Origin: Diogma glabrata
Taxonomy: Eukaryota > Arthropoda > Insecta > Diptera > Cylindrotomidae
Reading direction: 5' to 3'
Assembly: GCA_963693315.1 (NCBI GenBank)
Contig: OY856188.1
Span: 620,001-684,000, forward strand
DNA: 64,000 nt
Shown here: positions 1-11,105 of the stretch, piece by piece
Layout of the letters: the number at the start of each line of letters is the position of its first letter
Position numbering within the stretch: position 1 is the first letter of the stretch
Translations under genes and position numbers: made by a program
The notes under the pieces: model-generated
Databases searched by the model: none
Seen by the model: only the letters and a program-made list of their open reading frames with translations
What the model was told of the DNA's origin: nothing

Positions 1-1331
1 CTTTTCAATTATACTAGTAACTAGATATCAATTTCAAAAAAAATTAATAATTAAATAAATAAAAAAACCTGATTTAACTAGTTTCCCGCCAATTCTTTGT
101 CCTCCAAGCGCTTGTGGAAACCTGAATTTAGCTGAAAGAAACTACAAAAGAAATAGAGAGAAAAATTGAATTACAAAAAGAAATTAAATAAATTCAACAT
201 AAAAATAATTTAATAAAAATTAAAAACTATGTAATGCATTGTTAATTTAGTTTATAAAAATTAATCGAATATACTTCATTGTTATATATCACCGGAAGAT
301 GCGTCATTCAAACTTAGATATGGCTCCGTACTGAATGTTATTGAATGTTTGTTGAATATAGTTTAGTAATCCAATCCAAATTAGTGATGAAAGAAAACTT
401 CAATAGTAATGATGACGACAACTAGCACTAGAATTCAAATTCCTAAAGTAACTAATTTGTTGAAGTTCTTGATTAAAATTCCAGATCTAAACCACATTAA
501 CTTAGGCTAGATTGCAGGCAGCATTATTTTCTATAGAGCACCATAAATTTGTTCCACTTTCATCAATTAATAGTTTTCCAATAATAGTTTTCCAATTAAT
601 TCGTCTTTAGTTCAAATTAGTATTCGTATCCGTAACATCAAACATAATATTCATCCCGCTAATATAAAATTGTATAGCAGTATATAAAGAGCTGATATAT
701 AAACTGATACAAAAGAAAGGTTGATTTATAAATTGCCGTTACAGCTGTAATTGAAATCAACTTTATGACGTGGTTTTTAAATAAAATTGAAAACTCAATG
801 GGTTTCACATCAACCATAAAAAACCTTTAACTTTAATTTTTAGTTTTGAATTATTTTTAACTTTAAGTTATAATCACAGTTTTTTCTTTTAACTATTCTT
901 TAACTAAATTAATTTACTATTCTTCAATATAACAAAATCACAGCCGAACTTTTCAATTATAAATTTTATTTAATTAAAATTAAATTTTTTTACAAATAAA
1001 CTTGGTTTAAACAATACAAGATTAAATATATATGTTATCTTATTGAAGGTAAAAGTAATTCTCCCGGAATAATTCAACAACAAAAATGTTTTCCGTATCA
1101 TCAAAAAAATAGAACCTTATAATTCCAATATGTTTATTAATAAAGCAAATTATTTTATTTAATTGTAATATCTTTCTTTAGGACCTTTTTCATAGAAATT
1201 ATTAATGTGAAAAGAATATCAGGTTTGTTAAAATGAAAAAATATATGTTTTGTTGAAGCGAAGGAAAGTTTTTTTTTTCAAAAATAATTATATTGGCGTA
1301 AATCATTGTAATCCCCAAAAAGGGGGTTACA
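1..1331 (-). repeat. 3' LTR (left part cut by window edge)
   Basis: Aligns base for base with 8057-9387 at a constant offset of 8056. It ends in GGGTTACA at 1331, 78 bp below the pol stop codon. The stretch between pol and the LTR (1332-1408) has no clear polypurine tract on the minus strand. Confidence 0.95.
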
Positions 1332-1408
1332 AATCGTGGTGCTGCCCTACGACCCATGAGAAGTCTCAAGCCGGGCAAAAGATATAAAATAAAGGATTAG
1401 AGGAAAAA

Positions 1409-4400
1409 CTAAACATGCATTGCGTATGAGTTTTGAATATCTTTCAGGTGATATACCCCTAAGTTGTTACCTTTTTCGTCCACACAACGATATGCAACAT
1501 TTCCGATCCTCTCTTTAATTATTGCTTTGATGAACTTTGGTGCGAGCTTTGCCGAGAATCTTTTTGTGGCATCGCTCTGAGGAAAATTTCTGACATATAC
1601 TGAATGTCCCACAGAAAATGACCTTTGACGACTCCGCAAGTTATATTGCTTGGCATGCTGTTGTGACGATTGTTTTAACCTTACCATTATGTTATTTCTC
1701 ATTATTTCAAGGTGCGTTGAAGGATTCAATGTTTCTACTTCCGATTCGCCTAGACACTGAAGTTCACGTAAAACCTGGTACTGATCACCATGGTTAATCA
1801 TATGTCGACCAAACAGAGCGTAATATGGGCTTTTTCCAATAGAATCATGTAACGCTGTTCGCAGTGCACCTCCAATTTCATCTAAATGAGCATCCCACTC
1901 ACGATGATCTGTTTTTAAATAGGAACGTATTGCTGATAATAAGGTTCGATTTACTCGTTCCGATGAATTCGATTGGGGGCTGTATTTTGGAGTTAGAATA
2001 TGTGCAATATTTAGTTTTGACAGAAAGGACTTAAAATTTTTAGAAATAAACTGTTTCCCGTTATCAGAAACAATAGATTCTGGTACACCAAATAAGTTGA
2101 AAATCCGTTTCTGTAAAACTTGTATTGCTGTCTGTGTTGTAGCTGATCTTAAAGATTCTAGGATGACAAATTTACTAAAATGATCAATAACTACCATTAC
2201 ATAACAAAATCCCAATCGAGTTCTTGGATATGGGCCAAGAAAGTCAATAAATATACGTTGCCAAGGAATAGTAGGTAAGTGAAAGCTTCCCATTGGAGGT
2301 CGTGTGGAATAATTAGGAGCTTTACATGTTTTACAAATATTACAGTTATTTACATATTCCTTGACATCTCTAAACATACTGGGCCAGTAGTACAAACGGC
2401 GCAAACGCTCAAACGTCCTTTCAATGCCAGCGTGACCAGCTGAAGGAGAATCGTGATGTGATTTTAAAATTTCAGGTACTAAAACTTCAGGAACGTACAA
2501 ACGATACAAAGGATCAGCCAAATTATCACTATTATTTGTTTTGATGAAAACCCTTCCATCTCGTACAACCAAATTACATTTTTGTGATAAAGTCCTAACT
2601 TTTTCGACAAGACTCACATAATCAGAAGACCGAAATGCATCATCGTTTAGGCATAGAGACTCAACTGTTTCTTTTGTTAGCGCTTCAGATGAAAAGGTTC
2701 GAGAGAGAGCATCTGGAACAACGTTTTTCTTCCCTTCTCTATGAATGATTCTGAAATTAAATCCTTGGAGCTTCAAACTCCAACGAGCTAAACGTCCTGT
2801 TAGGTCTTTTTGTTGATTCAACCACTGAAGACTTGCATGGTCGCTAATTATGACAAACTCGTAACCTTCAATATACGGTCTAAATTTCTTTACACTTAAT
2901 ACGGCCGCATAACATTCCAACTCAGTAATGTTATAATTTCTTTGAGATCGGTTTAATTTTCTCGAAAAGAATGCGATGGGGTGATCGAATCCTTCATCAT
3001 CCTTCTGAAACAGAACACTACCAACTCCACTCTTTGACGCATCACATTGTATATAAAAAGGGCGTTGGAAATCAGGATGAACCAAAACGGGGGCAGAAGT
3101 CAGTTTATTTTTGATATCGTCAAATGCATTCTGACAGGCATCAGACCATAGAAACTTTTTCTTACCGAGTAGATCGGTTAGCGGAGAGGCAATTGAAGCG
3201 TAGTTTGGGATAAAACGGGAATACCAACCCGACATGCCCAGAAATCTCCGAACATGGCGAGGAGTTTTAGGAATAGGAAATGACACAACCGCATCTACCT
3301 TTCCTGGATCAGCCTGTAAGCGACCACCACCAACAACAAATCCCAAATAGCGTGTGTATGTGAGACAAAATTTGCTTTTTTCAATGTTTATGGTAAGCTT
3401 AGCCTGCCTTAAACGTTGTGCTACTTCAGAAAGAAGTAGTAAATGTTCATCCAGCGTAGCTGATATGACAAGCAAGTCGTCTAAGTACACGAATACTTGA
3501 TCATGGAGTTGGTGCGGTATTACTTTATCCATCAGTTTACACATTGTCTGTGGTGCGTTGCATAGTCCAAACGGCATAACCGTGAACTGGTACAATGGCC
3601 GACCCGGAACTGTAAATGCTGTCTTGTCTCGGGATGCAGGATCAAGAGGGATCTGCCAGAATGCATCCTTCAAATCAATTGTACTGATAAAATACGTGTC
3701 TTTTAAGCGACTTAAAAGACCGTCAATTATTGGTAACCCATACGCATCCTTAACGGTGACGTCATTTAGTTTACGTGCGTCCAGGCAAAACCTTTTTTTA
3801 CCATTAGCTTTGCTGACCATCGTGACAGGATTATTCCAGGAACTGAAACTTTCCTCGATGACCCTCAAAGCCAACATCCTATCTATCTCATCGTACAGCT
3901 CTTTTTGAACGACAGGAGACACAGGATAAAATCGCTGTTTTATAGGTTTAGCCTGGCCCACATCGATGGAGTGACTAAGGAGGTGTGTCTTACCAAGACC
4001 CTCACGAGCAAACGAAGGAAAAGATTTAACAATATAATCTAGCTTAGCAGATTCAGCAAGATTAAGTAAGTGTTGATCTGGAAGGGGTAAAGAAGGAAGC
4101 GTATTAAGTGTAAGGTCTGCAATAATTTGGGGTTTGATATTAAAGAGTTTCCAAAAATCTATTCCCAAGTAAAGTTGCTGGCTTAACCCAGGTGCGATAA
4201 ATATTCTCATCATACGTTGTTTTCCAGCGTATGAAACGAAAGCTCTAATATGACCTAAAATTCGTTGTGCTTCACCAGAAGCCGTAGAAAGTAAAGTAGG
4301 TTGATTGTAGAAGCGAATGCCTGAGTTTTTCAAAAATTGTTCAGAACTTTTTCCAAGAACCGTTATGCTAGCACCGCTATCAAGTAAGCCTCGTAAAGGG

Positions 4401-4711
4401 ATACCAGCTATTTCAACATCAGCATAAGGGCGATCGTCCAATCCATCAACAATACAAGCAGCAGCCACAGATTTCTTAATAGAGCGACGCAAGCGGAAGT
4501 ATTTGATATTTCGTGAGATTTTATTTGATTTGGTTTGAAATTTTGAAGGGTTTGAAATTATTTTTGGTTGTTTTTCGAAAGTCGCCGGTAGAACTCTGGA
4601 TCGGTATTCGATGCTGTTTCTTCCATCCGGGGTCTCTGGTTGGGAATTTGTGAAGTAATCGGGAAGGGTTGACTCCCAATTCGCACCTCCCTCCTCATGT
4701 TTCCCTGACAC
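1409..4711 (-). CDS. pol: Pol polyprotein: protease, reverse transcriptase, RNase H, integrase
   Basis: An uninterrupted 1100-codon frame. Domains in order: retropepsin with DSGAS near residue 111; reverse transcriptase with the YLDD catalytic box near 409; RNase H with acidic residues near 558, 597, 624 and 667; integrase with an HHCC zinc finger (His around 752-760, Cys 790 and 793) and a DDE core near 823, 883 and 918. All key residues are present, so the enzyme looks functional. The frame overlaps the 3' end of gag in the -1 register, so it is probably made as a Gag-Pol fusion by -1 ribosomal frameshifting. The ATG at 4711 is only the first Met of the open frame and may not be used. The order and motifs place it in Ty3/gypsy (Metaviridae-type) elements, which copy element RNA into DNA and insert it into chromosomes. 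Confidence 0.95.
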   Translation of the reverse strand: MSGKHEEGGANWESTLPDYFTNSQPETPDGRNSIEYRSRVLPATFEKQPKIISNPSKFQTKSNKISRNIKYFRLRRSIKKSVAAACIVDGLDDRPYADVEIAGIPLRGLLDSGASITVLGKSSEQFLKNSGIRFYNQPTLLSTASGEAQRILGHIRAFVSYAGKQRMMRIFIAPGLSQQLYLGIDFWKLFNIKPQIIADLTLNTLPSLPLPDQHLLNLAESAKLDYIVKSFPSFAREGLGKTHLLSHSIDVGQAKPIKQRFYPVSPVVQKELYDEIDRMLALRVIEESFSSWNNPVTMVSKANGKKRFCLDARKLNDVTVKDAYGLPIIDGLLSRLKDTYFISTIDLKDAFWQIPLDPASRDKTAFTVPGRPLYQFTVMPFGLCNAPQTMCKLMDKVIPHQLHDQVFVYLDDLLVISATLDEHLLLLSEVAQRLRQAKLTINIEKSKFCLTYTRYLGFVVGGGRLQADPGKVDAVVSFPIPKTPRHVRRFLGMSGWYSRFIPNYASIASPLTDLLGKKKFLWSDACQNAFDDIKNKLTSAPVLVHPDFQRPFYIQCDASKSGVGSVLFQKDDEGFDHPIAFFSRKLNRSQRNYNITELECYAAVLSVKKFRPYIEGYEFVIISDHASLQWLNQQKDLTGRLARWSLKLQGFNFRIIHREGKKNVVPDALSRTFSSEALTKETVESLCLNDDAFRSSDYVSLVEKVRTLSQKCNLVVRDGRVFIKTNNSDNLADPLYRLYVPEVLVPEILKSHHDSPSAGHAGIERTFERLRRLYYWPSMFRDVKEYVNNCNICKTCKAPNYSTRPPMGSFHLPTIPWQRIFIDFLGPYPRTRLGFCYVMVVIDHFSKFVILESLRSATTQTAIQVLQKRIFNLFGVPESIVSDNGKQFISKNFKSFLSKLNIAHILTPKYSPQSNSSERVNRTLLSAIRSYLKTDHREWDAHLDEIGGALRTALHDSIGKSPYYALFGRHMINHGDQYQVLRELQCLGESEVETLNPSTHLEIMRNNIMVRLKQSSQQHAKQYNLRSRQRSFSVGHSVYVRNFPQSDATKRFSAKLAPKFIKAIIKERIGNVAYRCVDEKGNNLGVYHLKDIQNSYAMHV

Positions 4712-6714
4712 TTAGCGCAATATTCAAATATGATGTCAGACTGGCCACATCCTTGACAAAAAACATGTTGAAGTTCGTTGGGACAGTGATAGTACAAATG
4801 TCCATGTACACCACAATTCCAACACTTGACTTTCTCAAACAACTGTTTAGGAAATACCAATGGTGGATATTTATTAACTGGAGAATTATATGAAGGGTTG
4901 AAAGCTGAAACATTAGGCTGTGAAAGAAATTGTTGAGGCATACGCGATTGAAAAACAATAGGAGGAGGATTTTCATCGATTGGACCATCCATTTCATGTA
5001 CTTGGCGAGTACGAGGATCGACAGGTCGATTGAAGAAGGTGGGTCTTGATCCAAAATTAATTTGCCGTTCAGGAACAAACGCTAATTGCCTCCAGGTTGA
5101 CTCGATTGAAACGCATTCGTCAAACAGTTCCGAAGAAGTTTGGAATCTTTTTCCTGCTAGTCTTTCTTTTAAGCCAGTTCTCATGTTGCCATGTAGAATT
5201 AACATCAACTCGAAGTCATTCAGAGGAGCAGACAATGAAAGAGTCAGCTCAGAGATTGCAGTAAAAAAATCTTGAAATGTTTCTTCAGGGTGTTGTTTTC
5301 TCCCGCATATTGACTGTCGAACATCGAAATCGTTACGCGTGTCTTGAAATTGTTTTCTCATCGCTGTGCTAAGCTCTGACCAAGATCTAGGGTGATTTGT
5401 TTCCTTGTAGGACCAATACCAGTTCAAAGCTTTGCCTTTTAGCAAATGTTGAATATCAGTAAGTAGTCTAAATTCAGGTAGATTATATGAGGACGCGTTA
5501 GTTTCGACTCTGTATAAAAATCGTTCCACATTGAGTCCGGTTTTCGAGCCATCGAAATATAAATTCCAATGATGAACAATTGACGGTCTACATGAATTAT
5601 CAGACATCGAAGAAGTACGATTATTAAATTCTTGAGAGTTGTGCATATTATGATGATTTGGACTGGAAGTAACTAGACCACTTTCAACAGTAGTAGGGGC
5701 TCCAACAATGTTTTCTAATGCTGTAGGATTTAACTGCGATACTTTTGCAATCAGTTGCTGTAACAATAGTCGATTTTTCATCAAATCATCGGTGTAAATT
5801 GGTTTATTATTATCTACTGAAATTGGCATCTGATGCTTTGTCGTATCGGCAAAAGGTGTAGATAAGCTAGACAAAGCAGTGTTCGTATTTGAAGATGTGA
5901 TTGTTAAATCTGGTTGTTTCAAAATAGGTGGCGGAATTCTTTTAAAATAAGGTAATTTATCACCAGAAGTTGAAGGTGCAATTTTTAATGGAAATTCGCT
6001 AAAACGAACTGAATTAGAATGTAGGTTGACATCGGAGGTATGAACAACGTTATCAGCAAATGAGTTTGGTTGAATAGAAGGGTTCAAAAATGTTTGTTGA
6101 GAAACGACTGGACAAGTAGAAGAAGACTGATTTGATACAGAAGAGAGCGGTGGTTGCTTAGGAATGGTTCCAGTATAAGATGCAGCACCTGAAATATTAT
6201 CTTGTTCAGATTCAGACCTTTCTTCCACATTATTAATAATAACAATAGCAGTGCTAATGTCGAGATCATCCAGTTTTTGAATTGATTCATTTAAATCAGA
6301 ACTTTCTACAGACACTTCGTTTAATGTATGTACCATTTCATCGCAAAGATTAATGGTCGGAGGGTATTCCTCGGCAACGGCTGGTGAGATTGAAATTCGC
6401 AATAGACGAGATCGGAAATGTTGCACACGCGTTTTCATAGCCGAAAGAATTAAACCTAGATGATCGGATGGTGACTTTAATGAATTTTTAAAAGATTCTT
6501 GTATTTCAATTAATTTTTTTGCGCACAATGCAACTTCCCTTTTAGGATTTGAACGTGCAGCGGCATGAGCAGACTTTGGTGCAATCTCATTACCAATCGC
6601 TTCTTCTTCTAAATAATGTTTAAGCAAAGATAATTGAACTGATTGCAAGCCTTTAATATTTCTAATTTCGCATTCTATTTTCAACTCATCAGGCTCGAGG
6701 AGTTGAGGATCCAT
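4558..6714 (-). CDS. gag: Gag protein with CCHC zinc knuckle
   Basis: A 718-aa intact frame starting at the first ATG after the leader. The N-terminal third is low-complexity and Ser/Thr/Asn-rich. The middle (about 390-560) resembles a retrotransposon Gag capsid domain, with a pattern beginning YFDGSKTGLNVERF and later FEDCFQ-like helices. Near the C terminus is a CCHC knuckle (CWNCGVHGHLYYHC) followed by a second Cys cluster (CQGC...CAKC), typical nucleic-acid-binding nucleocapsid motifs. Gag should package element RNA into cytoplasmic particles. The last ~150 bp overlap the pol frame (-1). No frame damage was seen, which fits a young copy. Confidence 0.9.
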   Translation of the reverse strand: MDPQLLEPDELKIECEIRNIKGLQSVQLSLLKHYLEEEAIGNEIAPKSAHAAARSNPKREVALCAKKLIEIQESFKNSLKSPSDHLGLILSAMKTRVQHFRSRLLRISISPAVAEEYPPTINLCDEMVHTLNEVSVESSDLNESIQKLDDLDISTAIVIINNVEERSESEQDNISGAASYTGTIPKQPPLSSVSNQSSSTCPVVSQQTFLNPSIQPNSFADNVVHTSDVNLHSNSVRFSEFPLKIAPSTSGDKLPYFKRIPPPILKQPDLTITSSNTNTALSSLSTPFADTTKHQMPISVDNNKPIYTDDLMKNRLLLQQLIAKVSQLNPTALENIVGAPTTVESGLVTSSPNHHNMHNSQEFNNRTSSMSDNSCRPSIVHHWNLYFDGSKTGLNVERFLYRVETNASSYNLPEFRLLTDIQHLLKGKALNWYWSYKETNHPRSWSELSTAMRKQFQDTRNDFDVRQSICGRKQHPEETFQDFFTAISELTLSLSAPLNDFELMLILHGNMRTGLKERLAGKRFQTSSELFDECVSIESTWRQLAFVPERQINFGSRPTFFNRPVDPRTRQVHEMDGPIDENPPPIVFQSRMPQQFLSQPNVSAFNPSYNSPVNKYPPLVFPKQLFEKVKCWNCGVHGHLYYHCPNELQHVFCQGCGQSDIIFEYCAKCQGNMRREVRIGSQPFPITSQIPNQRPRMEETASNTDPEFYRRLSKNNQK

Positions 6715-7606
6715 TTTGAATGAAAAAAAACAATTCTAAGATATATAGTAAGAAATAATGTGAAGTGTGACGTTATGATAAAAATATCAAATAATTAGAA
6801 AAAACAATCAAACCTCTATTTAAATAGAACAAACAACAAGTATAATATAATTTAAATAATGCAAAAAAAATGTTAATATAAATTCTATTAATATGTTAAT
6901 ATAAATTACATTTGCAAGAAACAATTAAAAGAAACTAAATCTTATTGCTTCTCAAATAATTATAATGAAAAAATTAAAAATTCGATTTTGGATTTTTAGA
7001 AGTGAAATTCAGTTTCACTAACAACAGAAAAAATAATGATGTATGCAAAATATATGTCCAGATAATGTCCTATATCTTCACTGCCAGGGAAGCGATTTTT
7101 TAAAAAGGATGAGGATAGGAATAGGGTTGAAAAATGGAATAAAAAAGTAATACGTATTGATTCAACAATTGGTCCAATCGGCTAGTAACGAAAGTTTTCC
7201 AAAAAGGACCTAGTTTCTTAATAAGTTGCTTCAAATCGAAACAAAGTGGATTGGATTATAAAAGAACTTAAATATAAGAAACTGGACTTAAATTTAGTTA
7301 CTAAATGCTAACCAACACTAGGAGTCAAAACACCAAAAGTGGAAACTAATGTGAGCATCTATAACAAAAATGACGACAAAAACAAACTGGAAAAGAAAAT
7401 CAAAACATTAAATTAATAGATATTTCAATCAACCGCTTCTAATCGTTAGATGTAACTTTATCGTTATGTTGTATCTATGAGATTATAATAAACCGTATTA
7501 ACATATAAAGACTAATACATTGATAGAGTTTTAATCAAAAATTGAAACGAAAATGTTGAACAATAAATATTGTGAACTGTTAGAATTGTAGAAACCGGTT
7601 ATTTGA
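6715..7606 (-). other. Retrotransposon 5' leader
   Basis: About 890 bp between the primer-binding site and the gag ATG. It is AT-rich with no long ORF on either strand. It should be untranslated leader and packaging region of the element RNA. Confidence 0.7.
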
Positions 7607-7624
7607 CCGTTAGTTTGGGCGCCA
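7607..7624 (-). other. Primer-binding site, tRNA-Lys type
   Basis: The minus strand reads TGGCGCCCAAACTAACGG, two bases inside the 5' LTR end. The first eight or nine bases (TGGCGCCCA) match the 3' end complement of insect tRNA-Lys; the match then weakens. Its position fixes the LTR boundary at 7627. Confidence 0.8.
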
Positions 7625-7626
7625 AC

Positions 7627-9387
7627 TGTAACCCGCGCGAAGCGTGTTACGAGTAATTTCCACTCGTTTAGAGGCCTTGATGCGATCTGGTGCTCTGGCT
7701 AGTTTCAGACGTGGGCGTGGGAGATGATTCAAGGCTTAAACGTGTGATTAAAGATCGCAGGGAATGGGAAGGTAGGGGATAAGACAGTGACGACATAAGA
7801 TAATATCCGGACAGCAAAAAAAACGTCACTACATCATATTAATAAACAACAAAACAAAAGAAATTAGAAATTACCAACTAACATAATATTTATTAAACAA
7901 AACAACGTGATTTGTATTCTAAATAAATCATTATTAAAAATTCCAATTATCGTATTTAAAGATTGGTATAATAAATTAGATTTAAACTAAATTTAAAGAA
8001 TATTAAATTTTAAGTATTTAAGGATTTAAAAAAAAATTTAATTTTAAAAACTATCTCTTTTCAATTATACTAGTAACTAGATATCAATTTCAAAAAAAAT
8101 TAATAATTAAATAAATAAAAAAACCTGATTTAACTAGTTTCCCGCCAATTCTTTGTCCTCCAAGCGCTTGTGGAAACCTGAATTTAGCTGAAAGAAACTA
8201 CAAAAGAAATAGAGAGAAAAATTGAATTACAAAAAGAAATTAAATAAATTCAACATAAAAATAATTTAATAAAAATTAAAAACTATGTAATGCATTGTTA
8301 ATTTAGTTTATAAAAATTAATCGAATATACTTCATTGTTATATATCACCGGAAGATGCGTCATTCAAACTTAGATATGGCTCCGTACTGAATGTTATTGA
8401 ATGTTTGTTGAATATAGTTTAGTAATCCAATCCAAATTAGTGATGAAAGAAAACTTCAATAGTAATGATGACGACAACTAGCACTAGAATTCAAATTCCT
8501 AAAGTAACTAATTTGTTGAAGTTCTTGATTAAAATTCCAGATCTAAACCACATTAACTTAGGCTAGATTGCAGGCAGCATTATTTTCTATAGAGCACCAT
8601 AAATTTGTTCCACTTTCATCAATTAATAGTTTTCCAATAATAGTTTTCCAATTAATTCGTCTTTAGTTCAAATTAGTATTCGTATCCGTAACATCAAACA
8701 TAATATTCATCCCGCTAATATAAAATTGTATAGCAGTATATAAAGAGCTGATATATAAACTGATACAAAAGAAAGGTTGATTTATAAATTGCCGTTACAG
8801 CTGTAATTGAAATCAACTTTATGACGTGGTTTTTAAATAAAATTGAAAACTCAATGGGTTTCACATCAACCATAAAAAACCTTTAACTTTAATTTTTAGT
8901 TTTGAATTATTTTTAACTTTAAGTTATAATCACAGTTTTTTCTTTTAACTATTCTTTAACTAAATTAATTTACTATTCTTCAATATAACAAAATCACAGC
9001 CGAACTTTTCAATTATAAATTTTATTTAATTAAAATTAAATTTTTTTACAAATAAACTTGGTTTAAACAATACAAGATTAAATATATATGTTATCTTATT
9101 GAAGGTAAAAGTAATTCTCCCGGAATAATTCAACAACAAAAATGTTTTCCGTATCATCAAAAAAATAGAACCTTATAATTCCAATATGTTTATTAATAAA
9201 GCAAATTATTTTATTTAATTGTAATATCTTTCTTTAGGACCTTTTTCATAGAAATTATTAATGTGAAAAGAATATCAGGTTTGTTAAAATGAAAAAATAT
9301 ATGTTTTGTTGAAGCGAAGGAAAGTTTTTTTTTTCAAAAATAATTATATTGGCGTAAATCATTGTAATCCCCAAAAAGGGGGTTACA
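7627..9387 (-). repeat. 5' LTR, complete (1761 bp)
   Basis: Bounded by TGTAACCC (7627) and GGGTTACA (9387), an 8-bp perfect inverted terminal repeat with TG...CA ends. The inner end is next to the primer-binding site. Promoter and poly(A) signals should be here but were not mapped. At 1.76 kb it is long for a Ty3-type LTR. Confidence 0.93.
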
Positions 9388-9763
9388 GGCCGTATATCTG
9401 CTAGAAATAGGTAGATTTCGAGATCAGACAGTTTTGTGTGCCAGTAGAATCTGATGTATCAGATTAGTTTAAACAACACAAACTAATTTCAAACAGATAT
9501 CGAAAAAATTTTAAAAAGAAAATTAGCTACACATAAGCAAAACTATATCTATCCAATTTTGCAACAAACAAATATCAAATCAAATACCACAGAATATGTG
9601 TGTGACAATTTATGACATAAACCTACGCTATATCATATGTCGTCCAATTACTGCAAAATATCAAAATAGTTTATTTCTAAGAAAAAAAATTAATTTCTTC
9701 TATTCAAACCTTTTTATTTTTTTTTCATTGACTATTATAAGGTTTTTGGAAATTGTAGTTATG
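9388..9763. other. AT-rich non-coding stretch
   Basis: Flank of the LTR retrotransposon. I see no gene. The short ORFs here are AT-rich noise. Confidence 0.5.
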
Positions 9764-10405
9764 GATTGTTGCAAACTTTTTTGTTGAAGCCAACAAGTCA
9801 AAAACCTCTAACTGCAGAGGTTTATATTTATAAGAAACGGATTAAAATGTTTCCACAGATTTTAAATTTATGAAGTTTTAAAAAATATTAGTATCCAAAC
9901 GGCCGTTATAACGGATTAAAAAAATGGATTTTTTTCTAGTATAAAGCCTCTAGTTCCGTCACCATGTGTCAGATTTTTCTGATTTACGAACTTGTTCAAG
10001 ATATTAATAAAACACACATGTTTACGTAAGGTTTTTTGATCTGGCCTTACAAATGCGACCATGAGAGTGCCGGTTGTTTAAAAAAAAAATTTTTTTTTGC
10101 AAACTTTTTTTTTGGAGCCACTCACTCAGGAACCTATAACTGCAGAGGTCTATTTTTAAAACAAATTGATAAAAAAGATTCCAAAAATTTTAAATTTGTT
10201 AATTTTTTTAAAATATTAGTATCCAAACGGCCGTTATAACGGTTTTAAAAAATCAATTTTTTTTAGAAAAAGGGCTCTAGTTCCTTAACCACGTGTCGGA
10301 TTTTGCTGATTCACGAACTCGTCCGAGATATTAATAGAACACACATGTACAGAAAATCATTTTTTGATCTACCTCAACAAATGCGACTGTGAGAGTGCCG
10401 GTCGT
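9764..10405. repeat. Diverged tandem duplication, period ~328 bp
   Basis: Two degenerate copies in direct orientation. Shared landmarks include CTGCAGAGGTTTAT, CCAAACGGCCGTTATAACGG (near 9895 and 10223), ATATTAATA.AACACACATG and AAATGCGACNNTGAGAGTGCCGG. The two CGGCCGTTATAACGG blocks start at 9900 and 10228. The short ORFs inside follow the repeat, not a gene. Confidence 0.8.
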
Positions 10406-10423
10406 TTTCGTTATTCTCATATC

Positions 10424-10569
<146 letters not shown>

Positions 10570-10685
10570 AATTTTTTTTTTGTTTTTTCGTCTCCGCTTA
10601 TCATATATAGTCGTTTGGCACAAAAATTTTTCCGAAATTCCGAGATGAAGCCCATTGCAATAGGTAGATTTTTATATGAAATCTA

Positions 10686-10813
10686 CCTAAAAAGCGTTCA
10701 TCAATACCTTGAAGCGCAAGTTGTTGTGGGACCTAGGTCTTAAAAGATATTTATGTGTTGTTGTGACACATATTCTAAACCCTATAACACACCTCTTTTT
10801 ATTTAAAAAAAAA
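10686..10813 (+). mobile_element. 5'-truncated LINE copy (3' end only)
   Basis: Plus-strand copy of the last ~110 bp of the LINE at 11106-14745: the AAGCGTT.ATCA block, TTGTTGTGGGACCTAGGTCT, the TGTTGTGACACATATTCTAA block, then an A-rich tail. It lies tail-to-tail with the full-length element. A perfect 11-bp stem (TAGGTAGATTT/AAATCTACCTA) sits just upstream. Confidence 0.85.
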
Positions 10814-10839
10814 TATGTTTACAATATTTTTGGAATTTT

Positions 10840-11105
10840 CAAAGAAATATGAATTTGTGATCTGTTAATATTTTCTCGAAACGCTAAATGGAGAGGTTTT
10901 TGAGTAGTTTGCTGATTGTATCATCTTTTCACTAAATTATGTTTATTTATGATCTGTTATGATTTCCCGGCATTACGTATTGATGTTTCGTGTTAGTTTT
11001 GTAATAAATTTCTAAACAGAGATAAAAAAATACATGTACTTTAACAAAGAGTTATGTTTGATATACAACGCTGCCCAAAACTAAAAACAATGTCCTCATA
11101 AAAGT
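10840..11105 (-). repeat. ~350-bp dispersed repeat, left part (split by LINE)
   Basis: Reverse-complement relative of repeats at 24275-24620 and 30225-30575. Shared blocks include AAATTTATTACAAAACTAAC and the CACGAAACATCAAT block (read on the other strand). It stops at the LINE poly(T) and resumes at 14748-14815. Confidence 0.8.

Larger units (their letters stand above)
1..9387 (-). mobile_element. Ty3-like LTR retrotransposon, nearly complete
   Basis: The element reads on the minus strand: 5' LTR at 7627-9387, primer site, leader, gag, pol, 3' LTR ending at 1331. The first ~430 bp (plus-strand left end) of the 3' LTR lie outside the window, so the full element should be about 9.8 kb. Wherever both LTRs are visible (1-1331 against 8057-9387) they align without indels and I saw no mismatch, which points to a very recent insertion. 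LTR ends are TGTAACCC and GGGTTACA. No envelope ORF follows pol. Domain order protease-RT-RNaseH-integrase is that of Ty3/gypsy elements. The long LTR and Lys-type primer site recall the Osvaldo/Ulysses lineage, but that is inference. The target duplication cannot be checked because the left flank is missing. Confidence 0.95.
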
